A DNA stretch of 64,000 nt from Rhodoglobus vestalii (GTDB taxonomy: Bacteria; Actinomycetota; Actinomycetes; Actinomycetales; Microbacteriaceae), in contig NZ_VFRA01000001.1 of the NCBI RefSeq assembly GCF_006788895.1, positions 2,728,001 through 2,792,000 of the forward strand, in the 5' to 3' direction. Positions 53,530-63,737 of the stretch are shown here, piece by piece; within the stretch, counting starts at the first letter, position 1; every line of letters starts with the position of its first letter. The translations under genes were made by a program, and so were the position numbers. The notes below the pieces were generated by a model. That model searched no databases. It saw nothing but the letters and a program-made list of their open reading frames with translations, and was not told where the DNA came from.

Positions 53530-53595
53530 CCAATGTTTTGTTAAAGCTGCGGCAGCCAATTGCTGAATACGCGCAACCTTCGGAGGATGCTGTGG

Positions 53596-54831
53596 TTAAA
53601 CCGAGCGGAATGCGGCGACAGCGTTGTGTCCGCCGAAGCCGAAAGAGTTGCTAATTGCCAGCTGAGGGCCAGAGCCAAGATCACGAGGCGACGTGACGAC
53701 ATCCAAAGGTATGGCTGGGTCTTGTTCGGTGAGGTTAATCGTGGGTGGAGCGGTGCGGTGGTGGAGCGCCAGCACCGTGAAGATTGCCTCAAGTGCCCCT
53801 GTGCCGCCCAAGAGGTGGCCTGTAGCCGCCTTAGTTGCAGAGACGGGAATGTTGGGCAGGTGATCACCAAAAATGCGAAGGAGAGCCTTGTATTCGGCGA
53901 TGTCGCCGACAGGCGTGCTCGTGGCATGGGCGTTGATGTGGGTCACCTGGTCGGTCGTTGCTCCTGCGACCTCCAGAGCATCACGAACAGCGCGAGCGGC
54001 AGCGGTCCCCTCCGGGTCGGGTGCCGTGATGTGGAACGAGTCACTCGTGACGGCTCCACCAGCCAGCTCTGCGTAGATTTTGGCGCCACGCGCAAGTGCG
54101 TGCTCTTCCGTTTCGAGCACGAGTGTTGCCGCACCCTCGCCGAGAACGAAACCGTCACGAGAGATATCATAGGGGCGCGACGCGGCCGCAGGGTCGTCAT
54201 TACGCTTCGATAACGCCTGCATTGAGGCGAACGCGGCGATCGGCAGCGGATGCACGACGGCTTCAGTACCACCGGCGATCACGACATCGGCAAGTCCGGC
54301 TTGAAGGTGGGCGTAAGCATTGGCAATCGCCTCGGTGCTCGACGCGCAGGCAGAAACATCGGTACGAGCGAAAGCACGGGAGGGGATCGCCATACTGATC
54401 GCAGCACCAGCAGCATTGGGCATCAGCATCGGAATCGTCATCGGCAAAACTCGCCGCGGGCCTTTTTCGCGCAGGGTGTCCCACGCGTCAAGAAGTGTCC
54501 ACAGCCCACCGATTCCGGTGGAGTAATCGACACCGATTCGAACAGGATCAACATCGGGTGCACCAGCATCTGCCCAGGCTTCGCGAGCCGAGATGAGTGC
54601 AAACTGGCTTGAAGGGTCGAGTCGCTTGTATTCAATGCGTTCGAGAACCTCTTCTGGGCGAACCTTCGCCTGTGCCGCGAAGGTCACGGGAAGAGAATGC
54701 TCGGCAACCCAATCGTGTTCAAGAGTCTTAGCGCCAGATTCACCGGCAAGGAGAGCCTTCCACGACTCTGTCGCGGTCCCACCCAGCGGCGTTGTGGCAC
54801 CAATCCCAGTTACTACGATCTTTTTGGTCAT
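53596..54831 (-). CDS. fabF: Beta-ketoacyl-ACP synthase II
   Basis: It elongates acyl chains in type II fatty-acid synthesis. The 411-aa protein has the Cys-His-His triad in DVSACASSTEAI, HINAHATSTPVGD and ATGHLLGGTGALEA, and ends with NSFGFGGHNA. It is the last gene of the minus-strand fabD-fabH-acpP-fabF cluster, 117 bp after acpP. Confidence 0.96.
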   Translation of the reverse strand: MTKKIVVTGIGATTPLGGTATESWKALLAGESGAKTLEHDWVAEHSLPVTFAAQAKVRPEEVLERIEYKRLDPSSQFALISAREAWADAGAPDVDPVRIGVDYSTGIGGLWTLLDAWDTLREKGPRRVLPMTIPMLMPNAAGAAISMAIPSRAFARTDVSACASSTEAIANAYAHLQAGLADVVIAGGTEAVVHPLPIAAFASMQALSKRNDDPAAASRPYDISRDGFVLGEGAATLVLETEEHALARGAKIYAELAGGAVTSDSFHITAPDPEGTAAARAVRDALEVAGATTDQVTHINAHATSTPVGDIAEYKALLRIFGDHLPNIPVSATKAATGHLLGGTGALEAIFTVLALHHRTAPPTINLTEQDPAIPLDVVTSPRDLGSGPQLAISNSFGFGGHNAVAAFRSV

Positions 54832-54948
54832 GTCACATTCCTTCGAATCTACGGCTCAGGCGGCAAACACAGAGCCGCTCGTGCACGGGGCAGCGCGGAG
54901 GCCAATCGTCTAGAGTTGCGACGATTGGCCGCCCGCGGATAGCTCGAA

Positions 54949-55197
54949 CTAGCCCTGAGCGCTCGTGATGAAGCTCACAGCATCGCCGACGGTCTTGAGA
55001 TTCTTTACCTCTTCGTCGGGGATCTTCACGTCGAACTTCTCTTCAGCGTTAACAACAATCGTCATCATCGAAATCGAGTCGATGTCGAGGTCATCGGTGA
55101 ACGACTTGTCCATCTCGACAGTGTCGGTCGCAATGCCCGTCTCGTCGTTGATGAGCTCAGCCAGTCCGGCCATGACTTCTTCGGTGGACAGTGCCAT
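54949..55197 (-). CDS. acpP: Acyl carrier protein
   Basis: This 82-aa acidic four-helix protein carries the phosphopantetheine serine in DDLDIDSISMMTIV; the usual DSL reads DSI, as in many actinobacteria. A good AAGGAG-type ribosome site precedes ATG 55197. It feeds FabH, FabF and FabD, encoded on both sides. Confidence 0.97.
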   Translation of the reverse strand: MALSTEEVMAGLAELINDETGIATDTVEMDKSFTDDLDIDSISMMTIVVNAEEKFDVKIPDEEVKNLKTVGDAVSFITSAQG

Positions 55198-55264
55198 TTT
55201 TTTCTCCTTGGGATGTAAATTGACCGTTGCCAGTGTAGGCCAGTGGTCGCGGTTCACGGTGTTA

Positions 55265-56269
55265 CTAGGGCAGAACGATTACCTGCGCGCCGAAAACAAG
55301 TCCGGCGCCAAAGCCGATCTGCAACGCTAAACCACCGCTGAGCTCGGGATGTTCTTTCAGTAAACGATGAGTAGCCAAAGGAATCGATGCCGCCGATGTG
55401 TTACCGGTGTCAGCGATATCGCGAGCAATTACGACCGATTCGGGAAGCTTCAACTGCTTCGCAAACTCGTCAATGATGCGCATGTTGGCTTGATGGGGGA
55501 TGAAGGCGGCAAGATCTTCGGCGGTGACGCCAGCAACATCCAGAGCTTCTTTTGCGACCTTGGCCATGTCCCAGACAGCCCAGCGGAAAACAGCTTGACC
55601 CTCTTGTCGGAGTGTCGGCCAAGCAGCATCGCCGGCCCGATAGTCAAGGAGCGTGGAGTTCATGCCGACGGCAGCGGCGCGCGAGCCATCCGACCCCCAC
55701 ACGGGAGCAGAAATGCCGGGGGTGTCACTCGGCCCGATCACGACCGCGCCTGCACCGTCGCCGAGCAGGAACGATATTGAACGATCTGTCGGGTCGACCA
55801 CATCCGAAAGCTTTTCAGCGCCGATGACCAAGGCAAAGGTGGCTGCACCCGCGCGAACAAGTGCATCCGCCTGAGTGACGGCATAGCTGAAGCCCGCGCA
55901 CGCAGCATTCATGTCGTAGGCCGCCGCCGGGTTTGCGCCGACCCGATCCGCTACCACCGCGGCAATAGAGGGAGACTGCTGCACGTTGCTGATGGTCGCG
56001 ACAATCACGACGCCAATCTCAGCAGGGTCGACACCCGATTTCTCGATTGCCTCACGCGCGGCATCGGTAGCCAGATCGACCGCAAGGATGCCGGGCGAAG
56101 CCCGATGACGAGTGATCATGCCGGTGCGCTGCTGAATCCACTCATCGCTCGAGTCGATCGCCGCAACGAGTTGATTGTTGTCAATAATGAGGTCACCGCG
56201 TGCGGCCCCATAGCTGTAGATCTTGGTGAACTGCGACCCGGTCGACTGGGTGAGGGTGGGAGCGGTCAT
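55265..56269 (-). CDS. fabH: Beta-ketoacyl-ACP synthase III
   Basis: It starts chain synthesis by condensing acyl-CoA with malonyl-ACP. The 334-aa protein has the catalytic Cys in DMNAACAGFSYA, and FIPHQANMRIID and GNTSAASIPLA with the His and Asn. It overlaps fabD by 4 bp. Confidence 0.97.
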   Translation of the reverse strand: MTAPTLTQSTGSQFTKIYSYGAARGDLIIDNNQLVAAIDSSDEWIQQRTGMITRHRASPGILAVDLATDAAREAIEKSGVDPAEIGVVIVATISNVQQSPSIAAVVADRVGANPAAAYDMNAACAGFSYAVTQADALVRAGAATFALVIGAEKLSDVVDPTDRSISFLLGDGAGAVVIGPSDTPGISAPVWGSDGSRAAAVGMNSTLLDYRAGDAAWPTLRQEGQAVFRWAVWDMAKVAKEALDVAGVTAEDLAAFIPHQANMRIIDEFAKQLKLPESVVIARDIADTGNTSAASIPLATHRLLKEHPELSGGLALQIGFGAGLVFGAQVIVLP

Positions 56270-57186
56270 GCGTTGGCCTCCATCAGGTCAAATGCTGCGG
56301 GTAAGTCATCGGGTGTCTTGACCGCAACGGCTGGGATGCCTCGGAGTCCACGCTTTGCGAGACCAACTAAAGCTCCTGCTGGGGCAAGCTCAATAATTCC
56401 GGTGACACCGGCGTCCGCTAACGATCCCATGGTGAGATCCCAGCGCACCGGTGACGAAACCTGACCAACCATGAGGTCGACATAGTGTTCTCCACTGGCG
56501 ATGAGCGAGCCATCGCGGTTCGTGTAAATCGGCAGTGTCGGATCGTTTTTCTGAAGCGCCGCGGCAACCGACTCGAGGTGAGCTACAGCAGGCTGCATGT
56601 ACCGGGTGTGGAACGCACCAGCAACCTGAAGGGGCACAATGCGGGTTCCCTTGAGGGGATCTTTGGCCAGCTTGGCGAGAGCATCGAGTGCGCCGGCCAC
56701 AACAATCTGGCCGCCACCATTAAAGTTTGCGGGCTGCAATCCGAGCTCAGCGAGTCGCTCAAGCAGCGCTGTTTCGTCGCCGCCGATCACGGCAGACATC
56801 CCCGTAGCCTCAAGATCGGCCGCTGCAGCCATGGATGTGCCCCGCTCGACCACGAAGCGAATTGCGTCATCCTCCGAAAGGATGCTTGCCGCCGCCGCTG
56901 CGGTAATCTCACCGACGGAGTGTCCAGCGACGGCACCGATATGTCCGCGGCGTCCATCGGCCAGCAGTGCGGTGAGAGTGAGAAGCCCAGCCGCCACGAT
57001 GAGTGGCTGAGCGACCGCTGTGTCGCGGATCGTGTCCGCGTCTGACGTTGTGCCGTGGGCGACAAGGTCAATCCCCGCAACCTCAGAGATCGCAGCGAGC
57101 CGATCACGCAGCGAGGGGTCGTCGAGCCACGGTGCAAGAAAGCCGGGGGTCTGGGAGCCCTGACCAGGCGCTACTACAACAATCAC
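56266..57186 (-). CDS. fabD: Malonyl-CoA:ACP transacylase
   Basis: It loads malonyl units onto ACP. The 306-aa protein begins VVVAPGQGSQTPGFL, has the catalytic Ser in AGHSVGEIT and the His in VAGAFHTRYM. GTG 57186 has CAGACT 6 nt upstream (57193-57198, minus strand) and no ribosome site, so the fab operon probably has its own leaderless promoter between the regulator and fabD. Confidence 0.95.
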   Translation of the reverse strand: MIVVVAPGQGSQTPGFLAPWLDDPSLRDRLAAISEVAGIDLVAHGTTSDADTIRDTAVAQPLIVAAGLLTLTALLADGRRGHIGAVAGHSVGEITAAAAASILSEDDAIRFVVERGTSMAAAADLEATGMSAVIGGDETALLERLAELGLQPANFNGGGQIVVAGALDALAKLAKDPLKGTRIVPLQVAGAFHTRYMQPAVAHLESVAAALQKNDPTLPIYTNRDGSLIASGEHYVDLMVGQVSSPVRWDLTMGSLADAGVTGIIELAPAGALVGLAKRGLRGIPAVAVKTPDDLPAAFDLMEANA

Positions 57187-57282
57187 TTAGCTAGTCTGCC
57201 AATCTTTTCTCGAAACCGCTTGGATGACCCCACTAAACCGCCGCGGGATCGTTGTGAGTATCCGCCAAAAAATTGGATGATG

Positions 57283-58431
57283 CTACTTCGAACGCCCCGA
57301 TTCGGGATCTGAAATCGACCCCACAATGAGTGCTGCCTGCAAGATCAACGCCTCGCGAGCACCGGTCGCATCCCAGCCGATTACTTCGCTGACACGTTTG
57401 AGGCGGTATCGCACCGTGTTGGGGTGCACGAAAAGCTCGCGAGCGGTGGCCTCAAGGGAGCGGCCGTTGTCGAGATAGCACCACAGGGTGGTGAGCAAGT
57501 CGGTTGAGTGCGCCTGCAAGGGCTTATAGATCTTGTTGATGAGCGTTGAGCGGGCCAGCGGATCACCCGCGAACGCGCGCTCGGGCAACAAGTCATTGGC
57601 CAGCGTCGGTCGCGGGGCATTCCGCCACGACCGCGCAACAGCGAACCCAGCGAGAGCTGCTTTTGCACTCTTTGATGCCTCCACGAGACTGGCAACTTCG
57701 GGACCTAAAACCAGTTGCCCGCTGCCGAATCCTGGCTCAAGCTGTTCAGCGATGGTGATGAATGGCAGGGGCTCGGTGCCCTCCGCTTTTTCTGAGCGGG
57801 GTGCCGCGCGACCAATCACCAAAACAAGACGGCTGCCCTGCACGCCAATCAGCACATCGGCGTCGAGATGCCGGGCTGTACGGCGCAGTTGGTCAACATC
57901 GAGCATGCGCGGCGCAGTGCCCACCAAGACGCAGACCTCGCCATGACCGTTCCACCCCAGCGCGGCTATGCGACTGGGCAGTTCGTTATCGTACTCGCCA
58001 CTGAGAATGGAGTCGACGACGAGAGCCTCAAGACGGGCATCCCACAGTCCGCGTGCTTCGGCAGCCCGCGCGTACACATCGGCCGAGGCGAAAGCAATTT
58101 CGCGCGAGTACAACAGAATTGCTTCCCGCAAGACATCGTCGTCGGCCTTGACGCGTGCTTCCACCACTTCTACCGTGATGCGGATCAGTTGTAGGGTCTG
58201 CTGAAGTGAGACAGACCGCAGCAGCTCCCGCGGAGCAGCCCCGAACACGTCCGCTGCAATCCACGGTGTTGTCGTGGGATCTTCAAACCAGCTGATGAAG
58301 CTGGTAATACCCGCCTGCGCCACCAGCCCGACAGCGGAACGCCGCCCCGGCGGCATTTCGCCATACCAGGGCAGCGTGTCCTCAAGCTGCTTCAGGGTCG
58401 CTGTGGCAAGTTCGCCCGAAATGACACGCAA
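57283..58431 (-). CDS. fasR: PucR-type regulator of fatty-acid synthesis (FasR-like)
   Basis: This protein of about 382 aa has a GGDEF-like central part and a C-terminal PucR helix-turn-helix (LLTTLWCYLDNGRSLEATARELFVHPNTVRYRLKRVSEVIGW). The counterpart upstream of fabD in Streptomyces activates the fab operon, and the position here is the same. TTG 58431 is the first standard start, but the frame stays open upstream and reads IPPVQKTKAQTLAWLRVISG, which looks like the true family N-terminus. This would require an ATT start at 58473, 8 bp after the aceE stop. Confidence 0.87.
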   Translation of the reverse strand: MRVISGELATATLKQLEDTLPWYGEMPPGRRSAVGLVAQAGITSFISWFEDPTTTPWIAADVFGAAPRELLRSVSLQQTLQLIRITVEVVEARVKADDDVLREAILLYSREIAFASADVYARAAEARGLWDARLEALVVDSILSGEYDNELPSRIAALGWNGHGEVCVLVGTAPRMLDVDQLRRTARHLDADVLIGVQGSRLVLVIGRAAPRSEKAEGTEPLPFITIAEQLEPGFGSGQLVLGPEVASLVEASKSAKAALAGFAVARSWRNAPRPTLANDLLPERAFAGDPLARSTLINKIYKPLQAHSTDLLTTLWCYLDNGRSLEATARELFVHPNTVRYRLKRVSEVIGWDATGAREALILQAALIVGSISDPESGRSK

Positions 58432-58481
58432 CCAGGCGAGCGTCTGTGCCTTGGTTTTCTGTACCGGGGGAATGGTTTCGC

Positions 58482-61208
58482 CTAGCTTTCGCCGCCGGCA
58501 GAGCCGGTCGTGCCCTCATTGACGTCATGAAGGCTGTACTTCTCAATTGCTTGAGCCGGAACAGCCGGGTCCATTTCGCCGCGCTTCACGAGCGACTCAA
58601 GGGTTCGAACGACCAGCGAGTGGCTGTCGATCTTGAAGAAGCGACGTGCCGCGGCTCGCGTGTCAGAGAAACCGAAGTCGTCAGCTCCGAGGGTCGCGAA
58701 GTCGCCGGGAACGAAAGCGCGAATTTGATCGGGGACCGCATGCATGAAGTCGGTCACCGCCACAAACGGCCCCTTGGCATTCGCAAGTTTCGTCGTCACG
58801 TAGGGAACGTGAGCTTCATCGTTGGGGTTCAGGAAGTTGTGTTCGTCGGCCGCGAGACCGTCGCGTCGCAACTCCGTCCACGAGGTAACCGACCAAACGT
58901 CGGCAGCGACACCCCAATCGGATGCCAGCAACTGCTGAGCTTCGAGGGCCCACGGAACCGCAACACCAGAGGCCATCAGCTGCGCCTTCGGGCCAGTAAT
59001 GGTCGGCCCAGACAAATGGTAGATACCCCTCAGGGCACCATCAACATCAAAGTTCTCCGGTTCAGCGGGCTGTACTAGAGGCTCGTTGTACAGGGTCAGG
59101 TAGTACATGACGTTGGGATCTTCGTGCTTACCGCCGTACATCCGTTCGATACCCGCTCGCACAATGTGGCCGAGCTCGTAACCGTAGGCCGCGTCATAGC
59201 TAATAACAGCCGGATTCGTGGATGCCAGCAGCAACGAGTGTCCGTCGGCGTGCTGCAGCCCTTCACCCGTCAACGTGGTGCGCCCCGCCGTTGCGCCCAT
59301 GACGAAGCCGCGCGCCATCTGGTCGCCGGCGGCCCACATCGCGTCACCGGTGCGCTGGAATCCGAACATGGAATAGAACACGTAGACCGGAATGAGCGGC
59401 TCGCTGTTGGTTGCATAGGAGGTACCGGCCGCAGTGAATGCCGCAAAGGCACCCGCTTCGTTGATGCCGACGTGAAGGATCTGCCCCTGCTCGCTCTCTT
59501 TGTAGGCCAGCAATTGTTCGCGGTCTACCGAGGTGTAATGCTGCCCGGCGGGGTTGTAAATTTTCGCACTCGGGAAGTAGGCGTCCATTCCAAAGGTGCG
59601 TGCCTCATCCGGAATGATGGGGACGATGCGGTTGCCGATGGACTTGTCGCGAAGCAGGTCTTTGAGAAGGCGGGCGAACGCCATCGTGGTGGCAATCTCT
59701 TGTTTGCCAGAACCCCTCTTGACGATGTCGTACGTTTTAGCTTCCGGAAGCTCGAACTGGGTGTACTTGGTGCGACGTTCGGGCACATAGCCGCCCAGCT
59801 CGCGGCGACGCTCCTGCATGTACTGAATAGCTTCGTCGTCTTCACCGGGGTGGTAGAACGGTGGCTGATACGGATCTGCGTCGAGGGCGGCATCCGTGAT
59901 CGGGATGTGCATTTCGTCGCGGAACTTTTTCAGGTTGTCGAGGGTGAGCTTCTTCATCTGGTGGGTCGCGTTGCGTCCCTCGAAGCTGGGGCCAAGGCCG
60001 TAACCTTTAACCGTTTTGGCGAGGATGACCGTTGGCTGACCCTTGTGCTCGCTGGCGGCCTTAAATGCGGCGTAAACCTTGCGGTAATCGTGGCCACCGC
60101 GCTTGAGGTTCCAGACTTGATCGTCTGAAAGGTGGTCAACCATTTGGAGGGTGCGAGGGTCGCGGCCAAAGAAGTTTTCGCGAACGTAGGCGCCCGATTC
60201 TGCCTTATAGGTTTGGTAGTCGCCGTCGGGGGTGCGGTTCATGAGGTCGCGGAGAGCGCCCTCGTGATCGTTGGCAAGTAGGTCATCCCACTCACGGCCC
60301 CACACAACTTTGATGACGTTCCAGCCGGCGCCACGGAAGAAGCTTTCGAGTTCTTGAATGATCTTGCCGTTGCCACGAACCGGGCCATCAAGGCGCTGAA
60401 GGTTGCAATTGACAATAAAGTTGAGGTTGTCGAGCTTCTCATTGGCTGCCCACTGGAGGGCACCGCGGCTTTCGACCTCATCCATCTCACCATCGCCGAG
60501 AAAAGCCCAAACTTGCTTTTCTGAGACATCGCGGATGCCACGGTTGCTCAGGTACATATTGTTTTGTGCCTGATAAATCGCGTTGATAGGACCGAGGCCC
60601 ATCGATACGGTGGGGAATTGCCAGAATTCGGGCATCAGACGCGGGTGAGGGTAGCTGGAGAGGCCATGGGGCGCCTGAGACTTTTCTTGGCGGAATCCCT
60701 TGAGCTGATCTTCGCTCAATCGACCTTCGAGATACGCGCGTGCATACATTCCGGGGGAGGCGTGCCCCTGGTAGAAGATTTGGTCTCCACCGGTTTCGTG
60801 GTCTGCGCCACGGAAGAAGTGGTTGTGTCCTACCTCGTAGAGGGCGGCGGATGATGCGTAGGTGGAGATGTGACCGCCGACACCAATCCCGGGGCGTTGT
60901 GCGCGGTGAACGGTGATCGCCGCGTTCCAGCGGATCCATGCGCGGTAGCGACGTTCAAGTTTTTCGTCGCCAGGGAAGTCGGGTTCGTCTTCTTTGGCGA
61001 TCGTGTTGATGTAGTCCGTGGTGGGAACCATTGGTACACCGAGGTGCAAATCCTTCGAACGCTTCAGCAGGCTGAGCATAATCTCGCGGCCGCGCTGGGG
61101 GCCAAGAGCTGCTACGAGGGAGTCGAGCGATTCGTTCCACTCGGCTGTTTCTTCGGGGTCTTGATCGGTGTTGGTTACCGAGTATGGGTCCTGGTCGTTT
61201 ACCGTCAC
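58482..61208 (-). CDS. aceE: Pyruvate dehydrogenase E1 component, homodimeric
   Basis: This 908-aa thiamine-diphosphate enzyme decarboxylates pyruvate in the pyruvate dehydrogenase complex, making the acetyl-CoA used by the neighbouring fab genes. The cofactor motif GDGEMDE...[18 protein letters not shown] is clear, with [16 protein letters not shown] and the transketolase-like second half. GTG 61208 with AGAGG about 7 nt upstream fits family length better than the open extension to 61319. Stop TAG is at 58482-58484, directly before the fasR-like gene. Confidence 0.96.
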   Translation of the reverse strand: MTVNDQDPYSVTNTDQDPEETAEWNESLDSLVAALGPQRGREIMLSLLKRSKDLHLGVPMVPTTDYINTIAKEDEPDFPGDEKLERRYRAWIRWNAAITVHRAQRPGIGVGGHISTYASSAALYEVGHNHFFRGADHETGGDQIFYQGHASPGMYARAYLEGRLSEDQLKGFRQEKSQAPHGLSSYPHPRLMPEFWQFPTVSMGLGPINAIYQAQNNMYLSNRGIRDVSEKQVWAFLGDGEMDEVESRGALQWAANEKLDNLNFIVNCNLQRLDGPVRGNGKIIQELESFFRGAGWNVIKVVWGREWDDLLANDHEGALRDLMNRTPDGDYQTYKAESGAYVRENFFGRDPRTLQMVDHLSDDQVWNLKRGGHDYRKVYAAFKAASEHKGQPTVILAKTVKGYGLGPSFEGRNATHQMKKLTLDNLKKFRDEMHIPITDAALDADPYQPPFYHPGEDDEAIQYMQERRRELGGYVPERRTKYTQFELPEAKTYDIVKRGSGKQEIATTMAFARLLKDLLRDKSIGNRIVPIIPDEARTFGMDAYFPSAKIYNPAGQHYTSVDREQLLAYKESEQGQILHVGINEAGAFAAFTAAGTSYATNSEPLIPVYVFYSMFGFQRTGDAMWAAGDQMARGFVMGATAGRTTLTGEGLQHADGHSLLLASTNPAVISYDAAYGYELGHIVRAGIERMYGGKHEDPNVMYYLTLYNEPLVQPAEPENFDVDGALRGIYHLSGPTITGPKAQLMASGVAVPWALEAQQLLASDWGVAADVWSVTSWTELRRDGLAADEHNFLNPNDEAHVPYVTTKLANAKGPFVAVTDFMHAVPDQIRAFVPGDFATLGADDFGFSDTRAAARRFFKIDSHSLVVRTLESLVKRGEMDPAVPAQAIEKYSLHDVNEGTTGSAGGES

Positions 61209-61386
61209 CGTTTGACCTCTTTCGTGTAGAGAACAGAATGGCGCGAGTCGACTCACGACCGGGTTGCGGATGTGATGGGATCGACTACGCCCATCGATTC
61301 TAGTTGTCGGATGCGGCAAGATTCGAACCGAGACTCATTGCGCGCGAAACCACGGGCATGCGTCCCCACAGGAAAGGTCTACTGAG

Positions 61387-61863
61387 ATGACTATTGCGGT
61401 TGGGGATCGAGCACCCCACTTTGAGCTAAAAAATCAGCATGGGCAGCGGGTGCAATTGGGTGCGCTGCTAGAGAAGGAACCGGTGATGCTTGTCTTTCTT
61501 CCTCTCGCCTTTTCGGTGACGTGCACGAGTGAGGTTGAGGCATTGCAGCGAGAGAGAAAGCGTTTCGTGGATGCCGGACTCACCGTCATCGTAGTTTCGG
61601 TCGACTCGACGGCGACTCTGCGAGCATGGGCGGATACCGGTGGATACGAGTTCTCTTTTCTCTCGGATTTTTGGCCACACGGTGCGGTGGCGCAGAGCTT
61701 CGGCGTGCTGCGCGAAGACAGAGGGTTCGCCTCGCGCACAAGTTTCCTGATCGATCGTTCGAGTGTGATCCGGTGCATCATTGAGGCTCCTCTCGACGGC
61801 GTTCGAGAGTTTGCCGCGTATGAGGACGCTATTTCGGTGATGGAAGTTGCCGAGTGGTCGTGA
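61387..61863 (+). CDS. Peroxiredoxin, AhpE-like
   Basis: This thioredoxin-fold peroxidase of 158 aa has the peroxidatic Cys in LPLAFSVTCTSEVEAL (family pattern PxAFSxxCT), no obvious resolving Cys nearby (1-Cys type, as AhpE), and the Arg in SFLIDR. ATG 61387 follows AGGAAAGG. It is divergent from aceE. Confidence 0.9.
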   Translation: MTIAVGDRAPHFELKNQHGQRVQLGALLEKEPVMLVFLPLAFSVTCTSEVEALQRERKRFVDAGLTVIVVSVDSTATLRAWADTGGYEFSFLSDFWPHGAVAQSFGVLREDRGFASRTSFLIDRSSVIRCIIEAPLDGVREFAAYEDAISVMEVAEWS

Positions 61864-61937
61864 GTCAGGCAACGGTGTGAGCGGCGGGCAGAAAAACCTG
61901 TACCATTATCGAGCGCTGCTTCGCTTTGCGACGCTGC

Positions 61938-62010
61938 GGGCCTTTAGCTCAGCTGGTAGAGCGCCACGTTTACACCGTGGATGTCATCGGTTCGATCCCG
62001 GTAGGGCCCA
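61938..62010 (+). tRNA. tRNA-Val (TAC)
   Basis: A 73-nt cloverleaf: acceptor GGGCCTT/AGGGCCC with one T-G pair, D-arm GCTC..GAGC, anticodon TAC at 61971-61973, T-arm GGTTCGATCCC. CCA follows in the genome at 62011-62013. Confidence 0.95.
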
Positions 62011-62057
62011 CCACCGCCTCACAGCGCTCTTCGGGGCACCATAGTTAGTCTTGGCAA

Positions 62058-62711
62058 ATGACCTCGATGCCGATGTTCCCGCTGGGTTCTGTGCTGTTTC
62101 CTCATATGCCGCTGAGCCTTCGTATCTTCGAGGAGCGCTACATTGTGATGCTCTCGCAGGTGCTGCAGGATGAGCCCTCCGAGTTCGGTGTGGTGTTGAT
62201 CGAGCGCGGCCAAGAAGTGGGCGGTGGTGAAATGCGCTTCTCCATCGGAACCGTCGCGACCATCACGCAGCTTGAGGCGGCCGAAGGTTTCGTCGGGGTG
62301 GTAGCCGTGGGTGAACGTCGAGTGGCAATCTCTGAGTGGCTCGACGAAGATCCTTTTCCGCAGGCAACGGTGCACGAGCTGCCTGACCTTGAGTGGGATG
62401 ATGCGCTGCTGTCTCTTTGGGAGCAGGCAGAGAAGCTCGTACGGCGCACTCTCGCCCGGGCCAGCGAATTTTCCGAACTGAACTGGTCACCGGATACCGA
62501 ACTCTCGAAGGAGGCGGTCGCTCGCGTCTGGCAGCTCGCCGCCATTGCCCCGCTTGGGCCCCTCGATCAAGTGTCATTGCTGAGTTCGACGACGATGAGC
62601 GAGCTCCTAGAGAGACTCATCGAGCACACGCTCGGTGTCGAGCTTTCTCTCTCATCGCCGTGGGCGACTGACGACATGGATGATGCTGGCGACGACCCTG
62701 AACCTCTATAG
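62058..62711 (+). CDS. Lon substrate-binding (LON N-terminal) domain protein
   Basis: This 217-aa stand-alone LON domain reads MPMFPLGSVLFPHMPLSLRIFEERYIVMLSQVL, a GTVATI strand and VGVVAVGERRVAI. There is no ATPase or protease part. The C-terminal half is helical. ATG 62058 lies 6 nt after TAGTCT (62046-62051), a leaderless start. The role of stand-alone LON proteins is not settled. Confidence 0.9.
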   Translation: MTSMPMFPLGSVLFPHMPLSLRIFEERYIVMLSQVLQDEPSEFGVVLIERGQEVGGGEMRFSIGTVATITQLEAAEGFVGVVAVGERRVAISEWLDEDPFPQATVHELPDLEWDDALLSLWEQAEKLVRRTLARASEFSELNWSPDTELSKEAVARVWQLAAIAPLGPLDQVSLLSSTTMSELLERLIEHTLGVELSLSSPWATDDMDDAGDDPEPL

Positions 62712-62810
62712 TCGCGCTCAGCCTTAGACGCTCTTGCGCGGCTTCTACGCCCCTTGGCTGTAACCCACACTTGCGCAAATACGCAGTGGGGACAGCGATA
62801 TGCTGGCGGG

Positions 62811-63728
62811 GTGTCGACAAGCCCAAGCAGCAGGGTCGCACCCTTTGCGATCGTTGGGGCCGCCGCCTTGTGGGGCACCACAGGAACCGCGGCAAGCTTT
62901 TTTCCCGAGAACGTCAGCCCACTCGCTATCGGGGCGGTGACGATGGTTGGCGGCGGTATCCTGCTGTTCTTCGCCAGGTTTCATCAGTCGCGAGCGGCCC
63001 TCCGGGAACGCGCCCTGAGACCGTGGCTACTGCTGGGAGCAGTGGGGGTATTCGTGTACCCACTCGCGTTCTACAGTTCGATGGATCTCGCTGGCATCGC
63101 TGTGGGCAACGTTGTTTCCTTAGGCACTGGGCCGGTCTTCGCTGCTCTGCTCGAGCGAGTTATCGAGCGCAGACGACTGAGCATGCTCTGGAAAATTACC
63201 ACTTCCTTAGCGCTCGCGGGAATTGTACTGCTCACGATCGGCGGCGGCAACGCTCGCAACGGTGGCGGTGGCGAATCATTAGTGGCTGGCGTAATGCTCG
63301 GATTGTTGGCCGGAGTCTCCTATGCGCTCTACACCTACTGTTCGACCAGGGTCATCCGCGCAGGCCACACTTCGGGCGCGACGATGGGTGCAATTTTCGG
63401 AGTCGGCGCGCTCGGCTTATTGCCCGTCCTTGCCATATTTGGTGGGCCGCTGGTGCAATCAGGGGTGAGCATCGGCACTGCCAGCTATTTGATCATCGGC
63501 CCGATGTTTATCGCCTATATTTTGTTCGGAATTGGACTGCGTGCTACCAGCAGCTCCACAGCCACGACCATTGCTCTTTTAGAACCGGTGGTCGCTACGC
63601 TGCTCGCCGTGATTATTGTTGGAGAACTGCTGGCACCGCTCTCGTGGGCGGGTCTTGCTCTCATATTTCTTGCGGTATCTGTGTTGAGTACGGCTCGTCA
63701 TCCCCGTAATCAACAGCTCTCGACTTAG
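62811..63728 (+). CDS. EamA/DMT-family transporter
   Basis: This membrane protein of about 305 aa has ten helices in two EamA repeats: FAIVGAAALWGTTGTAASFF starts the first, AGVMLGLLAGVSYALYTYCS the second, and ATTIALLEPVVATLLAVIIVGE is the EamA signature. A drug/metabolite exporter of unknown substrate. GTG 62811 has TATGCT 6 nt upstream; the longer frame from 62754 is unlikely. Confidence 0.88.
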   Translation: MSTSPSSRVAPFAIVGAAALWGTTGTAASFFPENVSPLAIGAVTMVGGGILLFFARFHQSRAALRERALRPWLLLGAVGVFVYPLAFYSSMDLAGIAVGNVVSLGTGPVFAALLERVIERRRLSMLWKITTSLALAGIVLLTIGGGNARNGGGGESLVAGVMLGLLAGVSYALYTYCSTRVIRAGHTSGATMGAIFGVGALGLLPVLAIFGGPLVQSGVSIGTASYLIIGPMFIAYILFGIGLRATSSSTATTIALLEPVVATLLAVIIVGELLAPLSWAGLALIFLAVSVLSTARHPRNQQLST

Positions 63729-63737
63729 TATCTGTGC

